From: Candidatus Galacturonatibacter soehngenii
GTDB lineage: Bacteria; Bacillota; Clostridia; Lachnospirales; Lachnospiraceae
NCBI RefSeq assembly: GCF_008830185.1
Contig: NZ_WAGX01000007.1
Span: 62,001-126,000 of the forward strand
Length of the DNA stretch: 64,000 bases
Reading direction: 5' to 3'
Within the stretch, counting starts at the first letter, position 1. Each line of letters starts with the position of its first letter. The position numbers and the translations under genes are program-made. Positions 26,642 through 35,091 of this stretch are shown one piece after another. Under the pieces are notes generated by a model. It saw only the letters and a program-made list of their open reading frames with translations. It did no database searches and was not told the DNA's origin.

Positions 26642-27804
26642 ACCTGTGCAATTCTTTTTATCCCCTCAAAAATAGTATCCGTATCCGAATTGGTATAGTT
26701 TAACCGAAAGGTAGGAACATTTTTTTTGTTTGTATAAAAAGGATCGCCAGGTACAAAAGCAACTTTATGTTTTGCGGCTCTTTGAAAAAGTGAAAGAGAA
26801 GATTGCTTATCTGGAAGGGTTGCCCACATAAACATGCCACCTTGTGGAGTGGTGTAAATGATATCTTTAGGAAAATACATTTGAATCGCTTTTTGCATCG
26901 CAATGCTTTGTTCTTTGTAGAGCTTTTTAATTTTGTCAATGTGTTGTGATACATCATTATGGGTTAAATAATCATAGATGACATATTGACAAAATATATT
27001 GCTGTGCAAATCAGACGCTTGTTTAGCAATAATTAACTGCTTCATAATGTCTTTGTTTTTGGTACAAATCCATCCAAGACGAAAACCAGGTGTAATAATT
27101 TTAGAAATTGAACCAAGTAAAACGCTATTTGGTAACTTACCCGCTCCGATATAAGGCAAATCTTTTCCTGAAAAACGAAGATCCCCATAAGGATCGTCTT
27201 CTACCAAAATGGTATTATGGTGAGATAGAATTTCACATATCTTAGTTCGCTTTTCAAAAGAATAGGTAATGCCTGTTGGATTTTGAAAGTTTGGTACGGT
27301 GTACATAAGCTTAACATTAGACTGTTTTAGTGATGATTCTAGCATATCGGTATCTAGCCCATCTTCCTTTAAATCAATGCCTATAAATTTGGGCTGGTAC
27401 ATAGAAAAAGCTTGAATAGCACCTAAATATCCAGGACATTCCACTGCCAAGGAATCCCCTTTGTTAATTAGTATTTTGCCGAGTAAATCGAGTGCTTGCT
27501 GAGAGCCTGTGGTAATTAGAATATCTTCTTTGCTAAAATCAAGATGATATTTTTCCTCATATCGCTTTGCTATGTATTTGCGAAGTGGCTCATAACCTTC
27601 TGTGGTTGCGTACTGAAATACTTTGTTTTCAAAATCTAAAATAACACGATTGGTTGATTCCTTTAGCTCTTTGGAAGGAAAAGAAATTGGGTTTGGGAGT
27701 CCACCAGCAAAAGATATCATGTCTTCGTCTTGTGTAACTTTTAATATTTCTCGAATAAAGGAAGATGGGGTGTTAAGAATCCCATCGGAAAATAGTTGTT
27801 CCAT
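26635..27804 (-). CDS. PLP-dependent aminotransferase, class I (2-aminoadipate/aromatic transaminase group)
   Basis: 389 aa. Fold-type I features are ISFAGGLPNP at the N-terminus, PNFQNPTG, VEDDPYGDLRF and the PLP lysine in GSISKIITPGFRLGW. The sequence is closest in style to LysN/2-aminoadipate transaminases, which also include broad-specificity aromatic and branched-chain enzymes. It is divergent from a MocR-type regulator with overlapping promoters and is probably its target. AAGGAGG lies eight bases before the ATG. The substrate is not fixed. Confidence 0.88.
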   Translation of the reverse strand: MEQLFSDGILNTPSSFIREILKVTQDEDMISFAGGLPNPISFPSKELKESTNRVILDFENKVFQYATTEGYEPLRKYIAKRYEEKYHLDFSKEDILITTGSQQALDLLGKILINKGDSLAVECPGYLGAIQAFSMYQPKFIGIDLKEDGLDTDMLESSLKQSNVKLMYTVPNFQNPTGITYSFEKRTKICEILSHHNTILVEDDPYGDLRFSGKDLPYIGAGKLPNSVLLGSISKIITPGFRLGWICTKNKDIMKQLIIAKQASDLHSNIFCQYVIYDYLTHNDVSQHIDKIKKLYKEQSIAMQKAIQMYFPKDIIYTTPQGGMFMWATLPDKQSSLSLFQRAAKHKVAFVPGDPFYTNKKNVPTFRLNYTNSDTDTIFEGIKRIAQVI

Positions 27805-27848
27805 GCTAACCTCCTTATAATTGTGTGTAATAGCAGTTTGTTTTCTTC

Positions 27849-27903
27849 ATTATAACATTGCAATAATAATACATACAATGTTATAATTGTATGGAATACA
27901 ATT
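27849..27903. promoter_or_regulatory. divergent overlapping promoters with nested inverted repeats (MocR operator)
   Basis: TATAACATTG (27851-27860) and CAATGTTATA (27876-27885) form a perfect 10-bp inverted repeat with a 15-bp spacer. AATTGTAT (27885-27892) and ATACAATT (27896-27903) form a second, with a 3-bp spacer. The -10 boxes of both genes (ATTATA at 27849-27854 on the minus strand; TATAAT at 27882-27887 on the plus strand) fall in the outer repeat arms. A bound regulator would therefore control both promoters together. Confidence 0.75.
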
Positions 27904-27921
27904 GTAAAGAGGGTGAAAAAA

Positions 27922-29325
27922 ATGCCAGTCAATTCATTTGAAAATTATCCAATGAGTTGGAAACCAAGTATAACAAATAAAAACAATTCACTCTATAAAG
28001 AGTTGGCAAATCTGTTGGAAAAAGATATTAAAGATGGGATATTAAAGCCAGGTACCATGCTCCCTCCTCAAAGAGAACTTGCTGATTATTTAGATATCAA
28101 TTTAAGTACTGTGTCAAGGGCATTTAAGCTTTGTGAGCAAAAAGGATTAATATTTGGTGCGGTTGGACGAGGAACCTTTGTCGCTTCTGATGTAACAAGT
28201 AGTGCAGTATTATTAACGAGAAAAGGTTCAAAAAAGTTAATTGAAATGGGTGCGATTATGCCAACGGTAGAACCCAATCAAATTGTGATGCAAACATTTC
28301 AAAGATTGTTAAAGGAACCAGAAGCACACAATATTTTACAGTATGATTTATCAGAAGATAATGTGATGCAAAAAAATGCAGCCGCTAAATGGCTTTTGCG
28401 TTCCAATTACCAAGCAAATCCAGAACGGATTTTATTTGCGGCAGGCGGACAAAATGCCCTGGCTGGAATTCTAACTTCATTGTTTCGCTGTGGGGATAAG
28501 ATTGGAACCAATGAAGTGATTTATCCTGGAATTAAATCCCTTGCCAGTATGCTTGGAATTAAACTGATTCCAATACCTGAAAAAAAGGAGGAGCCTTTTG
28601 CCCAAACGCTTTGTCAAGTTTGTAAAAAAGAGGGTGTAAAGGGACTTTATTTGATTCCTGATTATCACAATCCGACCACTGTGACTATGGATATTCATAC
28701 AAGAAAAGAAATAGCAAAAGTAGTACAAGAGCTTGATTTGATTGTAATAGAAGATGCTATTAATAGTTTACTAAAAGAAAATCCATTGCCACCAATCGCA
28801 AGTTATGCAAAGGAAAATGTAATATATTTATCCAGTGTATCAAAGACACTATCGCCAGGTCTAAGAATTGCTTTTGTATCATCTCCTAAAAAGTATTATT
28901 CTGAATTATCATTTGGTTTTTATAACTTAAATATTATGGTTTCTCCTTTTTTGATTGAAGCAACAATTCGCTTAATTCATTCAAAAGAAGGAGAAGAGCT
29001 TTTAAATGCCAGAAGAGAGCATACAAGAAAAAGAAATTTAAAATTAAATGAAATTCTTCATAAGTATAAAATTTTAGGTGATGAATTGTGTAATTTTAGG
29101 TGGCTGATCTTACCAGAAGGATTTACAGGAAAATCCTTTGAGCTTTGTGCGAAAAATGCCAGAGTGCAGCTTTACTGTGCAGAGCGTTTTGTGGTAGGAA
29201 ATAGTTTGGTTCCGGCGGCTGTGCGAATTGCAGTAACCGCCGAGCAATCAGACGAAGACTTTGAATTGGGATTGTATCGAATCAAAGAGATACTAGAATC
29301 AAAAACAGAATTTACTTATTTTTAA
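27922..29325 (+). CDS. MocR-type GntR regulator with aminotransferase-like domain
   Basis: 467 aa from ATG 27922, eight bases after AGAGGG; the GTG at 27913 overlaps that site. The N-terminal winged helix (about 18-90) has LPPQRELADYLDINLSTVSRA. The rest is a fold-type I aminotransferase domain with PDYHNPTT, VIEDAINSLL and the PLP lysine in YLSSVSKTLSPGLR. MocR proteins bind PLP or an aminated ligand and regulate a neighbouring PLP or amino-acid gene. The divergent aminotransferase is the obvious target. There is no pdxS/pdxT pair nearby, so a role in vitamin B6 synthesis is not supported. Confidence 0.9.
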   Translation: MPVNSFENYPMSWKPSITNKNNSLYKELANLLEKDIKDGILKPGTMLPPQRELADYLDINLSTVSRAFKLCEQKGLIFGAVGRGTFVASDVTSSAVLLTRKGSKKLIEMGAIMPTVEPNQIVMQTFQRLLKEPEAHNILQYDLSEDNVMQKNAAAKWLLRSNYQANPERILFAAGGQNALAGILTSLFRCGDKIGTNEVIYPGIKSLASMLGIKLIPIPEKKEEPFAQTLCQVCKKEGVKGLYLIPDYHNPTTVTMDIHTRKEIAKVVQELDLIVIEDAINSLLKENPLPPIASYAKENVIYLSSVSKTLSPGLRIAFVSSPKKYYSELSFGFYNLNIMVSPFLIEATIRLIHSKEGEELLNARREHTRKRNLKLNEILHKYKILGDELCNFRWLILPEGFTGKSFELCAKNARVQLYCAERFVVGNSLVPAAVRIAVTAEQSDEDFELGLYRIKEILESKTEFTYF

Positions 29326-29334
29326 GACTAGGTT

Positions 29335-29703
29335 TTATTTGCATTTGATTTCGTAATCACCAATGAAATCTTGATACGATACCAATAACTTATAATCTTT
29401 ATTCTTTTTTACCTGAATAAGCTCAGAATAGTTTGTATCTACATCGATGTCCGTTATTACAGCTCCAGACTCATCTGTTAATGTAATAGTCAAACTGCCC
29501 TGCTCAATCGTTGAATTGGCAGATATCACGATTGTGTCTTTTCTCGTTGTATGAAAGGTTGTAAGGGAAGCATTACTTGTAGTAGAGTGAATGCTTCCTT
29601 TTATAATTGCCAAATATGTAAAATCTGACTGACTATAAAAGAAAATCCCAAGACCAAAAATAAATATAATGCCAATTAAAATAATAATAAAATTCTTTTT
29701 CAT
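29335..29703 (-). CDS. small membrane-anchored protein of unknown function
   Basis: 122 aa. One N-terminal helix (FIIILIGIIFIFGLGIFFY, about 4-23) acts as an uncleaved anchor or signal. The remaining 100 residues are external, rich in Thr/Ser and predicted beta strands (SLTITLTDESGAVI). It resembles small exported proteins with an Ig- or C2-like fold, but no family is recognised. AAGGAAACTT precedes the ATG. It is convergent with the MocR gene, only nine bases away, and divergent from the VTC operon. Confidence 0.6.
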   Translation of the reverse strand: MKKNFIIILIGIIFIFGLGIFFYSQSDFTYLAIIKGSIHSTTSNASLTTFHTTRKDTIVISANSTIEQGSLTITLTDESGAVITDIDVDTNYSELIQVKKNKDYKLLVSYQDFIGDYEIKCK

Positions 29704-29772
29704 TTTAAGTTTCCTTTGTAATCATAAATAATAAAAAACTATTATAACAGGTTTTTTGTATTTTTACATAGA

Positions 29773-29834
29773 TTTAATCTTAATTTAACCTGAAATGTTT
29801 TTTTAAGAGTAATTTAAGTTACGTAAGTTATGAT
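29773..29834 (+). promoter_or_regulatory. PHO-box-like 11-bp direct repeats at the VTC operon promoter
   Basis: TTTAATCTTAA (29773) and TTTAACCTGAA (29784) are adjacent 11-bp units. TTTAAGAGTAA (29802) and TTTAAGTTACG (29813) form a second adjacent pair, followed by TAAGTTATG. A TATGAT -10 box lies at 29829-29834, so the second pair occupies the -35 region. Eleven-bp direct repeats on one helical face are typical of OmpR/PhoB-family regulators such as PhoP, which activates phosphate-starvation genes. Confidence 0.5.
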
Positions 29835-29889
29835 AGGTACATCAAAAGGAGTTGCAAATAAGGGAATATAAGTAACAGGAGGTAATAAA

Positions 29890-30645
29890 ATGGCTAATTA
29901 TCAAGGTGTATTCAAACGATATGAAAAAAAATATTTACTTACAGAAAATCAATATCAATTAATGCGAGAAAAACTTGAGGCGTACATGGAAGTAGATTGT
30001 TATGGCTTGCATACCATCAATAATATTTATTATGACACACCCGATTATCAACTAATTAGACAATCATTGTCAAAACCAGTTTACAAAGAGAAATTAAGGT
30101 TACGTAGTTATGGAACAGCGACTTTAGAAAGTGATGTTTACATAGAAATTAAGAAGAAGTTTGATGGTGTTGTATATAAAAGAAGAGTATCCATGAAGCT
30201 TTTGGAAGCGAATAAGTATTTATTAAGAGAAAAACAGGCAAATAAGACCACACAAATTACAAAAGAAATAGACTGGTTTTTAAAAGTATATGAATTGTCT
30301 CCAAAAGTATTTCTTGCTTATGACAGAATTGCTATGTTTGGAAAAGAAGATGAGGAATTAAGAATTACTTTTGATACGAATATTAGATGGAGAGAAGAGA
30401 ACCTTGATTTGACAAAAGGATCTAATGGAAGGCAACTGTTACAGTCAGGTCAAGTATTGATGGAAATAAAAATTCCCCAAGTAATGCCTTTATGGTTAAG
30501 TCATTTACTAGATGAACTTAAAATACGCTCCACCTCATTTTCAAAATATGGAGAGTGCTACAAAAATTATTTGATTCACAGCTTCTTAAAAAATATGGAT
30601 AACAATATTAAGAACATTCAAATAGGAGGAAAACATTGTGCTTAA
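29890..30645 (+). CDS. VTC-domain (polyphosphate polymerase-like) protein
   Basis: 251 aa. It carries the triphosphate-tunnel residues of the VTC domain: KRYEKKY, YYDTPDY, EKLRLRSYG, EIKKKFDGVVYKRR, AYDRIAMFG, RITFDTNIRW, LMEIKIP and SKYGECY. Eukaryotic VTC4 makes polyphosphate from ATP with this domain. Bacterial stand-alone forms are mostly untested. It has no membrane segment itself but overlaps by eight bases a multi-helix membrane protein, which could anchor it. ACAGGAGG precedes the ATG. The PHO-like repeats upstream would fit phosphate-linked control. Confidence 0.85.
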   Translation: MANYQGVFKRYEKKYLLTENQYQLMREKLEAYMEVDCYGLHTINNIYYDTPDYQLIRQSLSKPVYKEKLRLRSYGTATLESDVYIEIKKKFDGVVYKRRVSMKLLEANKYLLREKQANKTTQITKEIDWFLKVYELSPKVFLAYDRIAMFGKEDEELRITFDTNIRWREENLDLTKGSNGRQLLQSGQVLMEIKIPQVMPLWLSHLLDELKIRSTSFSKYGECYKNYLIHSFLKNMDNNIKNIQIGGKHCA

Positions 30646-31315
30646 CAGTATATTAACAACAACCACTTCAGGAGATATTACCTTTCAAAGTATTATTCTT
30701 TGTACACTCGCATCCTTAATATTAGGCATGGGAGTAGCTATGGTATATATGTATAAAAATAGGTATTCTAAAAATTTTGTGATAACCTTGGCATTATTAC
30801 CTGCATTAATTCAACTAGTCATTATGATGGTAAATGGAAACCTTGGCGCAGGCGTAGCAGTCATGGGAGCATTTAGTCTAGTGAGATTTCGCTCCGTTCC
30901 TGGAACGTCTAAGGAAATCTTAACTATATTTTTTGCAATGGCACTAGGACTTACAACTGGAATGGGGTATGTTGGCTATGCAGTGGTATTCTTTTTCATT
31001 ATTGGTCTTGCCATGATTGTTTTGGCGGGAAGTAAGTTTGGTGAAAAAACGCAGGCCGAGAAAGAATTAAAAATTACCATAGCAGAAAGTTTAGATTATA
31101 ACGGTATATTTGATGATTTATTTGAGAAGTATACCAATGCTTTTGAACTAGTAAGAGTAAGAACGACAAACATGGGAAGCCTCTATGAATTACAGTATCA
31201 TATTATGATAAAGAATCAGGCATTGGAAAAAGAATTCATTGATGAAATTCGCTGTAGGAATGGAAATTTAAACATTACCTGTGGAAGAGTTCCTACCAAT
31301 AAAGAAGAATTGTAA
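30638..31315 (+). CDS. DUF4956 integral membrane protein
   Basis: 225 aa from GTG 30638, after AGGAGG. About four membrane helices occupy residues 15-130, including a glycine-rich stretch GAGVAVMGAFSLVRFRSVPGT typical of DUF4956, followed by a cytoplasmic domain of about 90 residues (KELKITIAESLDYNGIFDD...). DUF4956 proteins are often encoded beside VTC-domain proteins, and their function is unknown. Overlaps with both neighbours (8 bases before; a TAATG junction after) imply tight translational coupling and probably a complex. Confidence 0.85.
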   Translation: MLNSILTTTTSGDITFQSIILCTLASLILGMGVAMVYMYKNRYSKNFVITLALLPALIQLVIMMVNGNLGAGVAVMGAFSLVRFRSVPGTSKEILTIFFAMALGLTTGMGYVGYAVVFFFIIGLAMIVLAGSKFGEKTQAEKELKITIAESLDYNGIFDDLFEKYTNAFELVRVRTTNMGSLYELQYHIMIKNQALEKEFIDEIRCRNGNLNITCGRVPTNKEEL

Positions 31316-31329
31316 TGGAGGAATACAAA

Positions 31330-33078
31330 GTGAGAAAACGCAAAATAAAAATATGCGCTATAGTAATGACAATCATGATGATATCAATAAGTATAGTGGC
31401 CTGTGGTACGTCAAATACAATAACAGAGTCTGTGGTTATTGAAACTGAGAGTGAAAATGAAACAACCACTACTAAAACGCAGGATACCACTACCTCGGAC
31501 TTTACATATACAAGTGAAGATATTGATGTAGGCTATGACGAGGCAAGTGCAACAAAAATTGTATTGGATGGTGATTCCATCCGTGTAGATGGGGATGGAG
31601 CCACAGCCAAAGATAATATAGTTACAATCAGCAAAGGTGGGACTTATGTTTTAAGCGGCACATTAAGCGATGGTCAAATCATCGTATCTGCAGATAAACA
31701 AGATACGATTCGGATCGTATTAAATGGTGTAGAAATGAATTGTTCCACCAGTTCTGCTATTTACTGTGAACAATCTAAGAAGGTAATCCTTATTTTGGCA
31801 GAAGGTACAATTAATACCATTTCAGATGCAACTACCTATGTGTATGAAAGTACTGATGAAACAGAGCCAGATGCAGCAATCTTTTCAAAGGATGATTTGA
31901 TATTGACAGGAACGGGAACGTTAAATCTTACTGCAAATTATAACAATGGTATTCAGTCAAAAGACAATTTACTTCTTGCATCTGGTACTTATAACGTTAC
32001 TGCTATAAATAATGGACTTCATGGGAAAGATTCTCTTACGATATTAGATGGTACCTATACCATTGACGCAAAACATAATGCCATTCATTCGAAAGGCAAT
32101 TTGACCATAGACGAAGGAACATATTCCTTAAAAGCAGTGAAGAAAGGTTTGCATGCAGACCAACTGGTAACCGTAAATGGAGGAAGCATTGATGTATCTG
32201 AGTGCTTTGAAGGAATGGAAGGCGTAAGTATAACCATCAATGGCGGTGATATTAATATTGTAGCAAGTGATGATGGATTAAATGTTGCCAATCAAGATGA
32301 AACAGATACGACAACAACCGAGATTACGCAAGAACAGAGACCACAAGCAGGCAATCAATTGGCGCAAGCCGAAGGTGAAATGCCACAAGTCAATGGTGAA
32401 ATGCCACAAGGCGACAGCCAAATACCACGAGGTGGTGGCGGCCAAATGGGCGATGGAATGGATGTGGTAGACGAAGATTGCATCATTACAATAAATGGAG
32501 GAAAAATTACCATTGATGCAAGTGGAGATGGCATTGACTCAAACGGTCATGTTTATATGACAGGCGGAGAAGTTTATGTAAATGGTCCTACCAGCAACGG
32601 AGACGGAGCACTTGATTATAACGGTGATTTTATTATCAGTGGTGGAACACTTGTTGCGATTGGAAGTTCAGGCATGGCACAAACCATTAGTGATGCTTCA
32701 ACACAAAATGGACTTGAAGTTATTTATACGCAAAGCCAAAAAGCAGGTAGTATCGTATCCTTATTAGACAGCGATGAAAAAGAAATCATATCCTATACCT
32801 CCGTCAAGGATTACAGTTCAATCGTAATAAGTACGTCAGCATTAAAGGCTGGGGAAACCTATACATTAACATACAATGGTACAGCACTTGGACAAATTAC
32901 CTTAAGTGATATTTCCACCGTAGTAGATGAGACGGGAGCACAAGCAACTGTTAATACCATGCGAGGTGGCGGGCCAAGAGAGCGAGGTGGACAAATGCCA
33001 CAAGGGCAAGGTGATATGCCTCAAGATATGCAACCACCAAATCAAACACAGTCAGGTGAAACAACTACGACGAATTAA
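31330..33078 (+). CDS. lipoprotein with carbohydrate-binding-type repeats (DUF4353-like)
   Basis: About 582 aa from GTG 31330, seven bases after GGAGG; ATG 31315, overlapping the previous stop, is the alternative. Lipoprotein signal with lipobox IVAC and a Thr-rich linker. Residues about 60-320 are imperfect beta-strand repeats of the type GTYVLSGTL, GTLNLTANYNNGI, GTYNVTAINNGLHGKD and GGDINIVASDDGLNV, suggesting a beta-solenoid. A Gln/Met/Pro/Gly-rich insert (EMPQVNGEMPQGDSQ) interrupts it, and a similar tail (QMPQGQGDMPQDMQPP) ends it. Proteins of this kind recur with VTC and DUF4956 genes in clostridia. The extracellular ligand, sugar or anionic polymer, is unknown. Confidence 0.8.
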   Translation: MRKRKIKICAIVMTIMMISISIVACGTSNTITESVVIETESENETTTTKTQDTTTSDFTYTSEDIDVGYDEASATKIVLDGDSIRVDGDGATAKDNIVTISKGGTYVLSGTLSDGQIIVSADKQDTIRIVLNGVEMNCSTSSAIYCEQSKKVILILAEGTINTISDATTYVYESTDETEPDAAIFSKDDLILTGTGTLNLTANYNNGIQSKDNLLLASGTYNVTAINNGLHGKDSLTILDGTYTIDAKHNAIHSKGNLTIDEGTYSLKAVKKGLHADQLVTVNGGSIDVSECFEGMEGVSITINGGDINIVASDDGLNVANQDETDTTTTEITQEQRPQAGNQLAQAEGEMPQVNGEMPQGDSQIPRGGGGQMGDGMDVVDEDCIITINGGKITIDASGDGIDSNGHVYMTGGEVYVNGPTSNGDGALDYNGDFIISGGTLVAIGSSGMAQTISDASTQNGLEVIYTQSQKAGSIVSLLDSDEKEIISYTSVKDYSSIVISTSALKAGETYTLTYNGTALGQITLSDISTVVDETGAQATVNTMRGGGPRERGGQMPQGQGDMPQDMQPPNQTQSGETTTTN

Positions 33079-33254
33079 AACTTTCTTATGTTGCTTCATA
33101 AAAGTATGAATTATAAACATTCCCTTTATTGTGGCTATAAAAATTTAGAAAATATACACACTATAATAACAAACATGTTATAATAGAAACCATTAAAAAT
33201 GGTTAGTGAAAACTGGGACACCCTAGAAAAAATAGCACTGATGGAGGCATTCAT

Positions 33255-33545
33255 ATGTTTAAGAAAAAAAGTGTAACACCTGCAAGCTTAGGAATTCGTG
33301 GTTTGATTGGAGCTTATTTATTATATCTAGCCTATACCCTAATACCTGCCATTCAAAAAGCACCAGATACAAAAGAAATGATTTTTTGGATTGCAATTGT
33401 TGCAGTATTTTCAATCGTAGGAGGATTGGCAATCATATTTTCTTTAAAATCATTTATAAAAGGTGAATATGATAAGGGCGAAGAGAATGAACTTCAAGAA
33501 ACAATAAGTTTGGATAGTGACAAAAAGGATGAAGAAGAAAAGTAA
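33255..33545 (+). CDS. small two-helix membrane protein of unknown function
   Basis: 96 aa. Two membrane helices (about 14-32 and 42-65) with a short external loop precede a highly charged tail (KGEYDKGEENELQETISLDSDKKDEEEK) likely in the cytoplasm. TGGAGG lies before the ATG. It lies 176 bases after the lipoprotein gene and has its own terminator, so it could be a separate unit. No family is recognised. Confidence 0.65.
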   Translation: MFKKKSVTPASLGIRGLIGAYLLYLAYTLIPAIQKAPDTKEMIFWIAIVAVFSIVGGLAIIFSLKSFIKGEYDKGEENELQETISLDSDKKDEEEK

Positions 33546-33554
33546 AAGTTAGCG

Positions 33555-33598
33555 AAAAAGTGGTTGCAAGTGTTTTTACATTGTAGCTACTTTTTTTA
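33555..33598 (+). terminator. rho-independent terminator
   Basis: AAAAAGTGGTTGCAA (33555-33569) pairs over 15 positions with TTGTAGCTACTTTTT (33581-33595), using three G-U pairs, then continues in T's. Confidence 0.8.
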
Positions 33599-33690
33599 TA
33601 CAAGAAAAACAGCTAACATAGAATCACACAATAAAAAAGCATGAAGCAAAAAGTGTGTTTGTATAATATAAATAAAAAAACACAATACAG

Positions 33691-33776
33691 AATGTATAAT
33701 ATGTACAATTAGCAAATAAATTTTATAGAACATAAAAGAATATTGTATGTAATATGTATATTTTGTTTGTTATACT
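33691..33776 (+). promoter_or_regulatory. promoter region of the ChvE-type importer with two related motifs
   Basis: AATGTATAATATGTACAAT at 33691 and TATTGTATGTAATATGTATA at 33741 are similar to each other. A probable -10, TATACT, lies at 33771-33776. The pair may be the target of the response regulator encoded at 37986, but AT-richness limits confidence. The rest of 33599-33834 shows no gene. Confidence 0.35.
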
Positions 33777-33834
33777 GTTCTCGTAGCAGTAAGGGAGATA
33801 TTTAAAAACAAATTGTTAAGGAGGATTTTTAAGT

Positions 33835-35004
33835 ATGAAAAAGAAAATTATTAGCACATTGTTATGTGCGACAATGGCAGCAACTTTGTTAGCAGGTTGT
33901 GGAAGTTCATCCACTCAAACAACGGAGAACGCTCCTGCTAAAACAGAATCAGCTACCGAAACAAAAGAAGATTCAGCTGCAACAGAAACACAAAAAGCTG
34001 AGTCAAGCGGTAAAAAAGTTGGCGTAGCGATGCCAACACAGTCATCTGAGCGTTGGATTAACGATGGCGCGAATATGAAATCAAGACTAGAAGCACTTGG
34101 CTATGAAGTTGATATGCAGTACGCAGAAGATGATGTTCAGCAGCAGGTTTCTCAAATTGAAAACTTAATTGCAAATGGAGCAGATTGTTTGGTTGTTGCT
34201 TCTGTTGACTCCACAGCATTGGTTAATGTTTTAAAACAAGCAAAAGACAATAATATTCCAGTAATTGCATATGATCGATTACTCATGGATACAGATGCAG
34301 TTTCTTACTATGCAACCTTTGATAACAAAGCCGTTGGTACTGCAATTGGTAAATATATCGAAGAAAAGAAAGATTTAAAAAATGCGAAAGCACAAGGCAA
34401 ATCTTACACAATTGAATTCTTTATGGGTTCACCAGATGATAACAATGCAGTATTTTTCTACAATGGTGTAATGGAAATCTTACAACCATACTTAGATGAT
34501 GGTACTTTGGTTTGCAAAACAGGAAGAACTAAATTTGAAGATACAGCAATCCTTAGATGGTCACAAGAAACAGCACAACAATGGTGTGAAAACTACTTAT
34601 CAGGCTATTATGCAGACGAAAAACTTGACATTGCTTGTACCGTATTTGACGGTTTTGCATATGGTGTTCGTGCAGCATTAGAAGGTGCAGGATATTCAGT
34701 GGATAAAGACTGGCCAATTATTACAGGTCAGGATGCAGAGCTTATGGCTACAAAGAACATTATTTCAGGTTATCAGACTATGTCAATCTATAAAGACACT
34801 CGTGTACTTGCTGACAAGTGTGTAACGATGGTTCAAGCCGTTTTAGAAGGAACAACACCAGAAATTAACGACAAAGAACAATATAACAACAACGTAATTA
34901 CAGTTCCTTCATACCTTTGTACACCAGTTGCAGTAGATAAAGACAATTATAAAGAAATAATTGTTGATGGTGGATATTATACAGAAGAACAATTAGCAGA
35001 GTAA
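33835..35004 (+). CDS. sugar ABC importer binding lipoprotein, ChvE family
   Basis: 389 aa. Lipoprotein signal with lipobox LAGC and a Thr/Glu-rich linker. The periplasmic-binding fold begins at KKVGVAMPTQSSERWINDGA, and PVIAYDRLLMDTDAVSYY and GQDAELMATKNIISGYQTMSIYKD are typical of ChvE-like multiple-sugar receptors (galactose, glucose, xylose, arabinose). It is the receptor of the GguA/GguB-type transporter that follows. AAGGAGG precedes the ATG. Confidence 0.92.
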   Translation: MKKKIISTLLCATMAATLLAGCGSSSTQTTENAPAKTESATETKEDSAATETQKAESSGKKVGVAMPTQSSERWINDGANMKSRLEALGYEVDMQYAEDDVQQQVSQIENLIANGADCLVVASVDSTALVNVLKQAKDNNIPVIAYDRLLMDTDAVSYYATFDNKAVGTAIGKYIEEKKDLKNAKAQGKSYTIEFFMGSPDDNNAVFFYNGVMEILQPYLDDGTLVCKTGRTKFEDTAILRWSQETAQQWCENYLSGYYADEKLDIACTVFDGFAYGVRAALEGAGYSVDKDWPIITGQDAELMATKNIISGYQTMSIYKDTRVLADKCVTMVQAVLEGTTPEINDKEQYNNNVITVPSYLCTPVAVDKDNYKEIIVDGGYYTEEQLAE

Positions 35005-35028
35005 TTTATCTACGAGATATTTAAATAT

Positions 35029-35053
35029 AGGTGGCGGCATGCGGCTGCCACCT
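35029..35053 (+). other. intercistronic hairpin after ChvE-type gene
   Basis: AGGTGGC (35029-35035) pairs with GCCACCT (35047-35053), followed by GTTTTAA. It is a partial terminator or mRNA-stabilising hairpin that would favour binding protein over ATPase and permease. Confidence 0.65.
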
Positions 35054-35091
35054 GTTTTAAGCTAAAAAGCTTAGAGAAGGAGTTGAAAAAT

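Noticed and set aside
26350-26703. 117-codon plus-strand ORF across the amidohydrolase end
   Set aside because: It runs through a strong terminator and into an antisense gene, and has no family features.
30638-31315. DUF4956 protein as an MgtC-type magnesium/virulence protein
   Set aside because: There is a loose likeness in the glycine-rich helix only. The overall layout and gene neighbours fit DUF4956 better.
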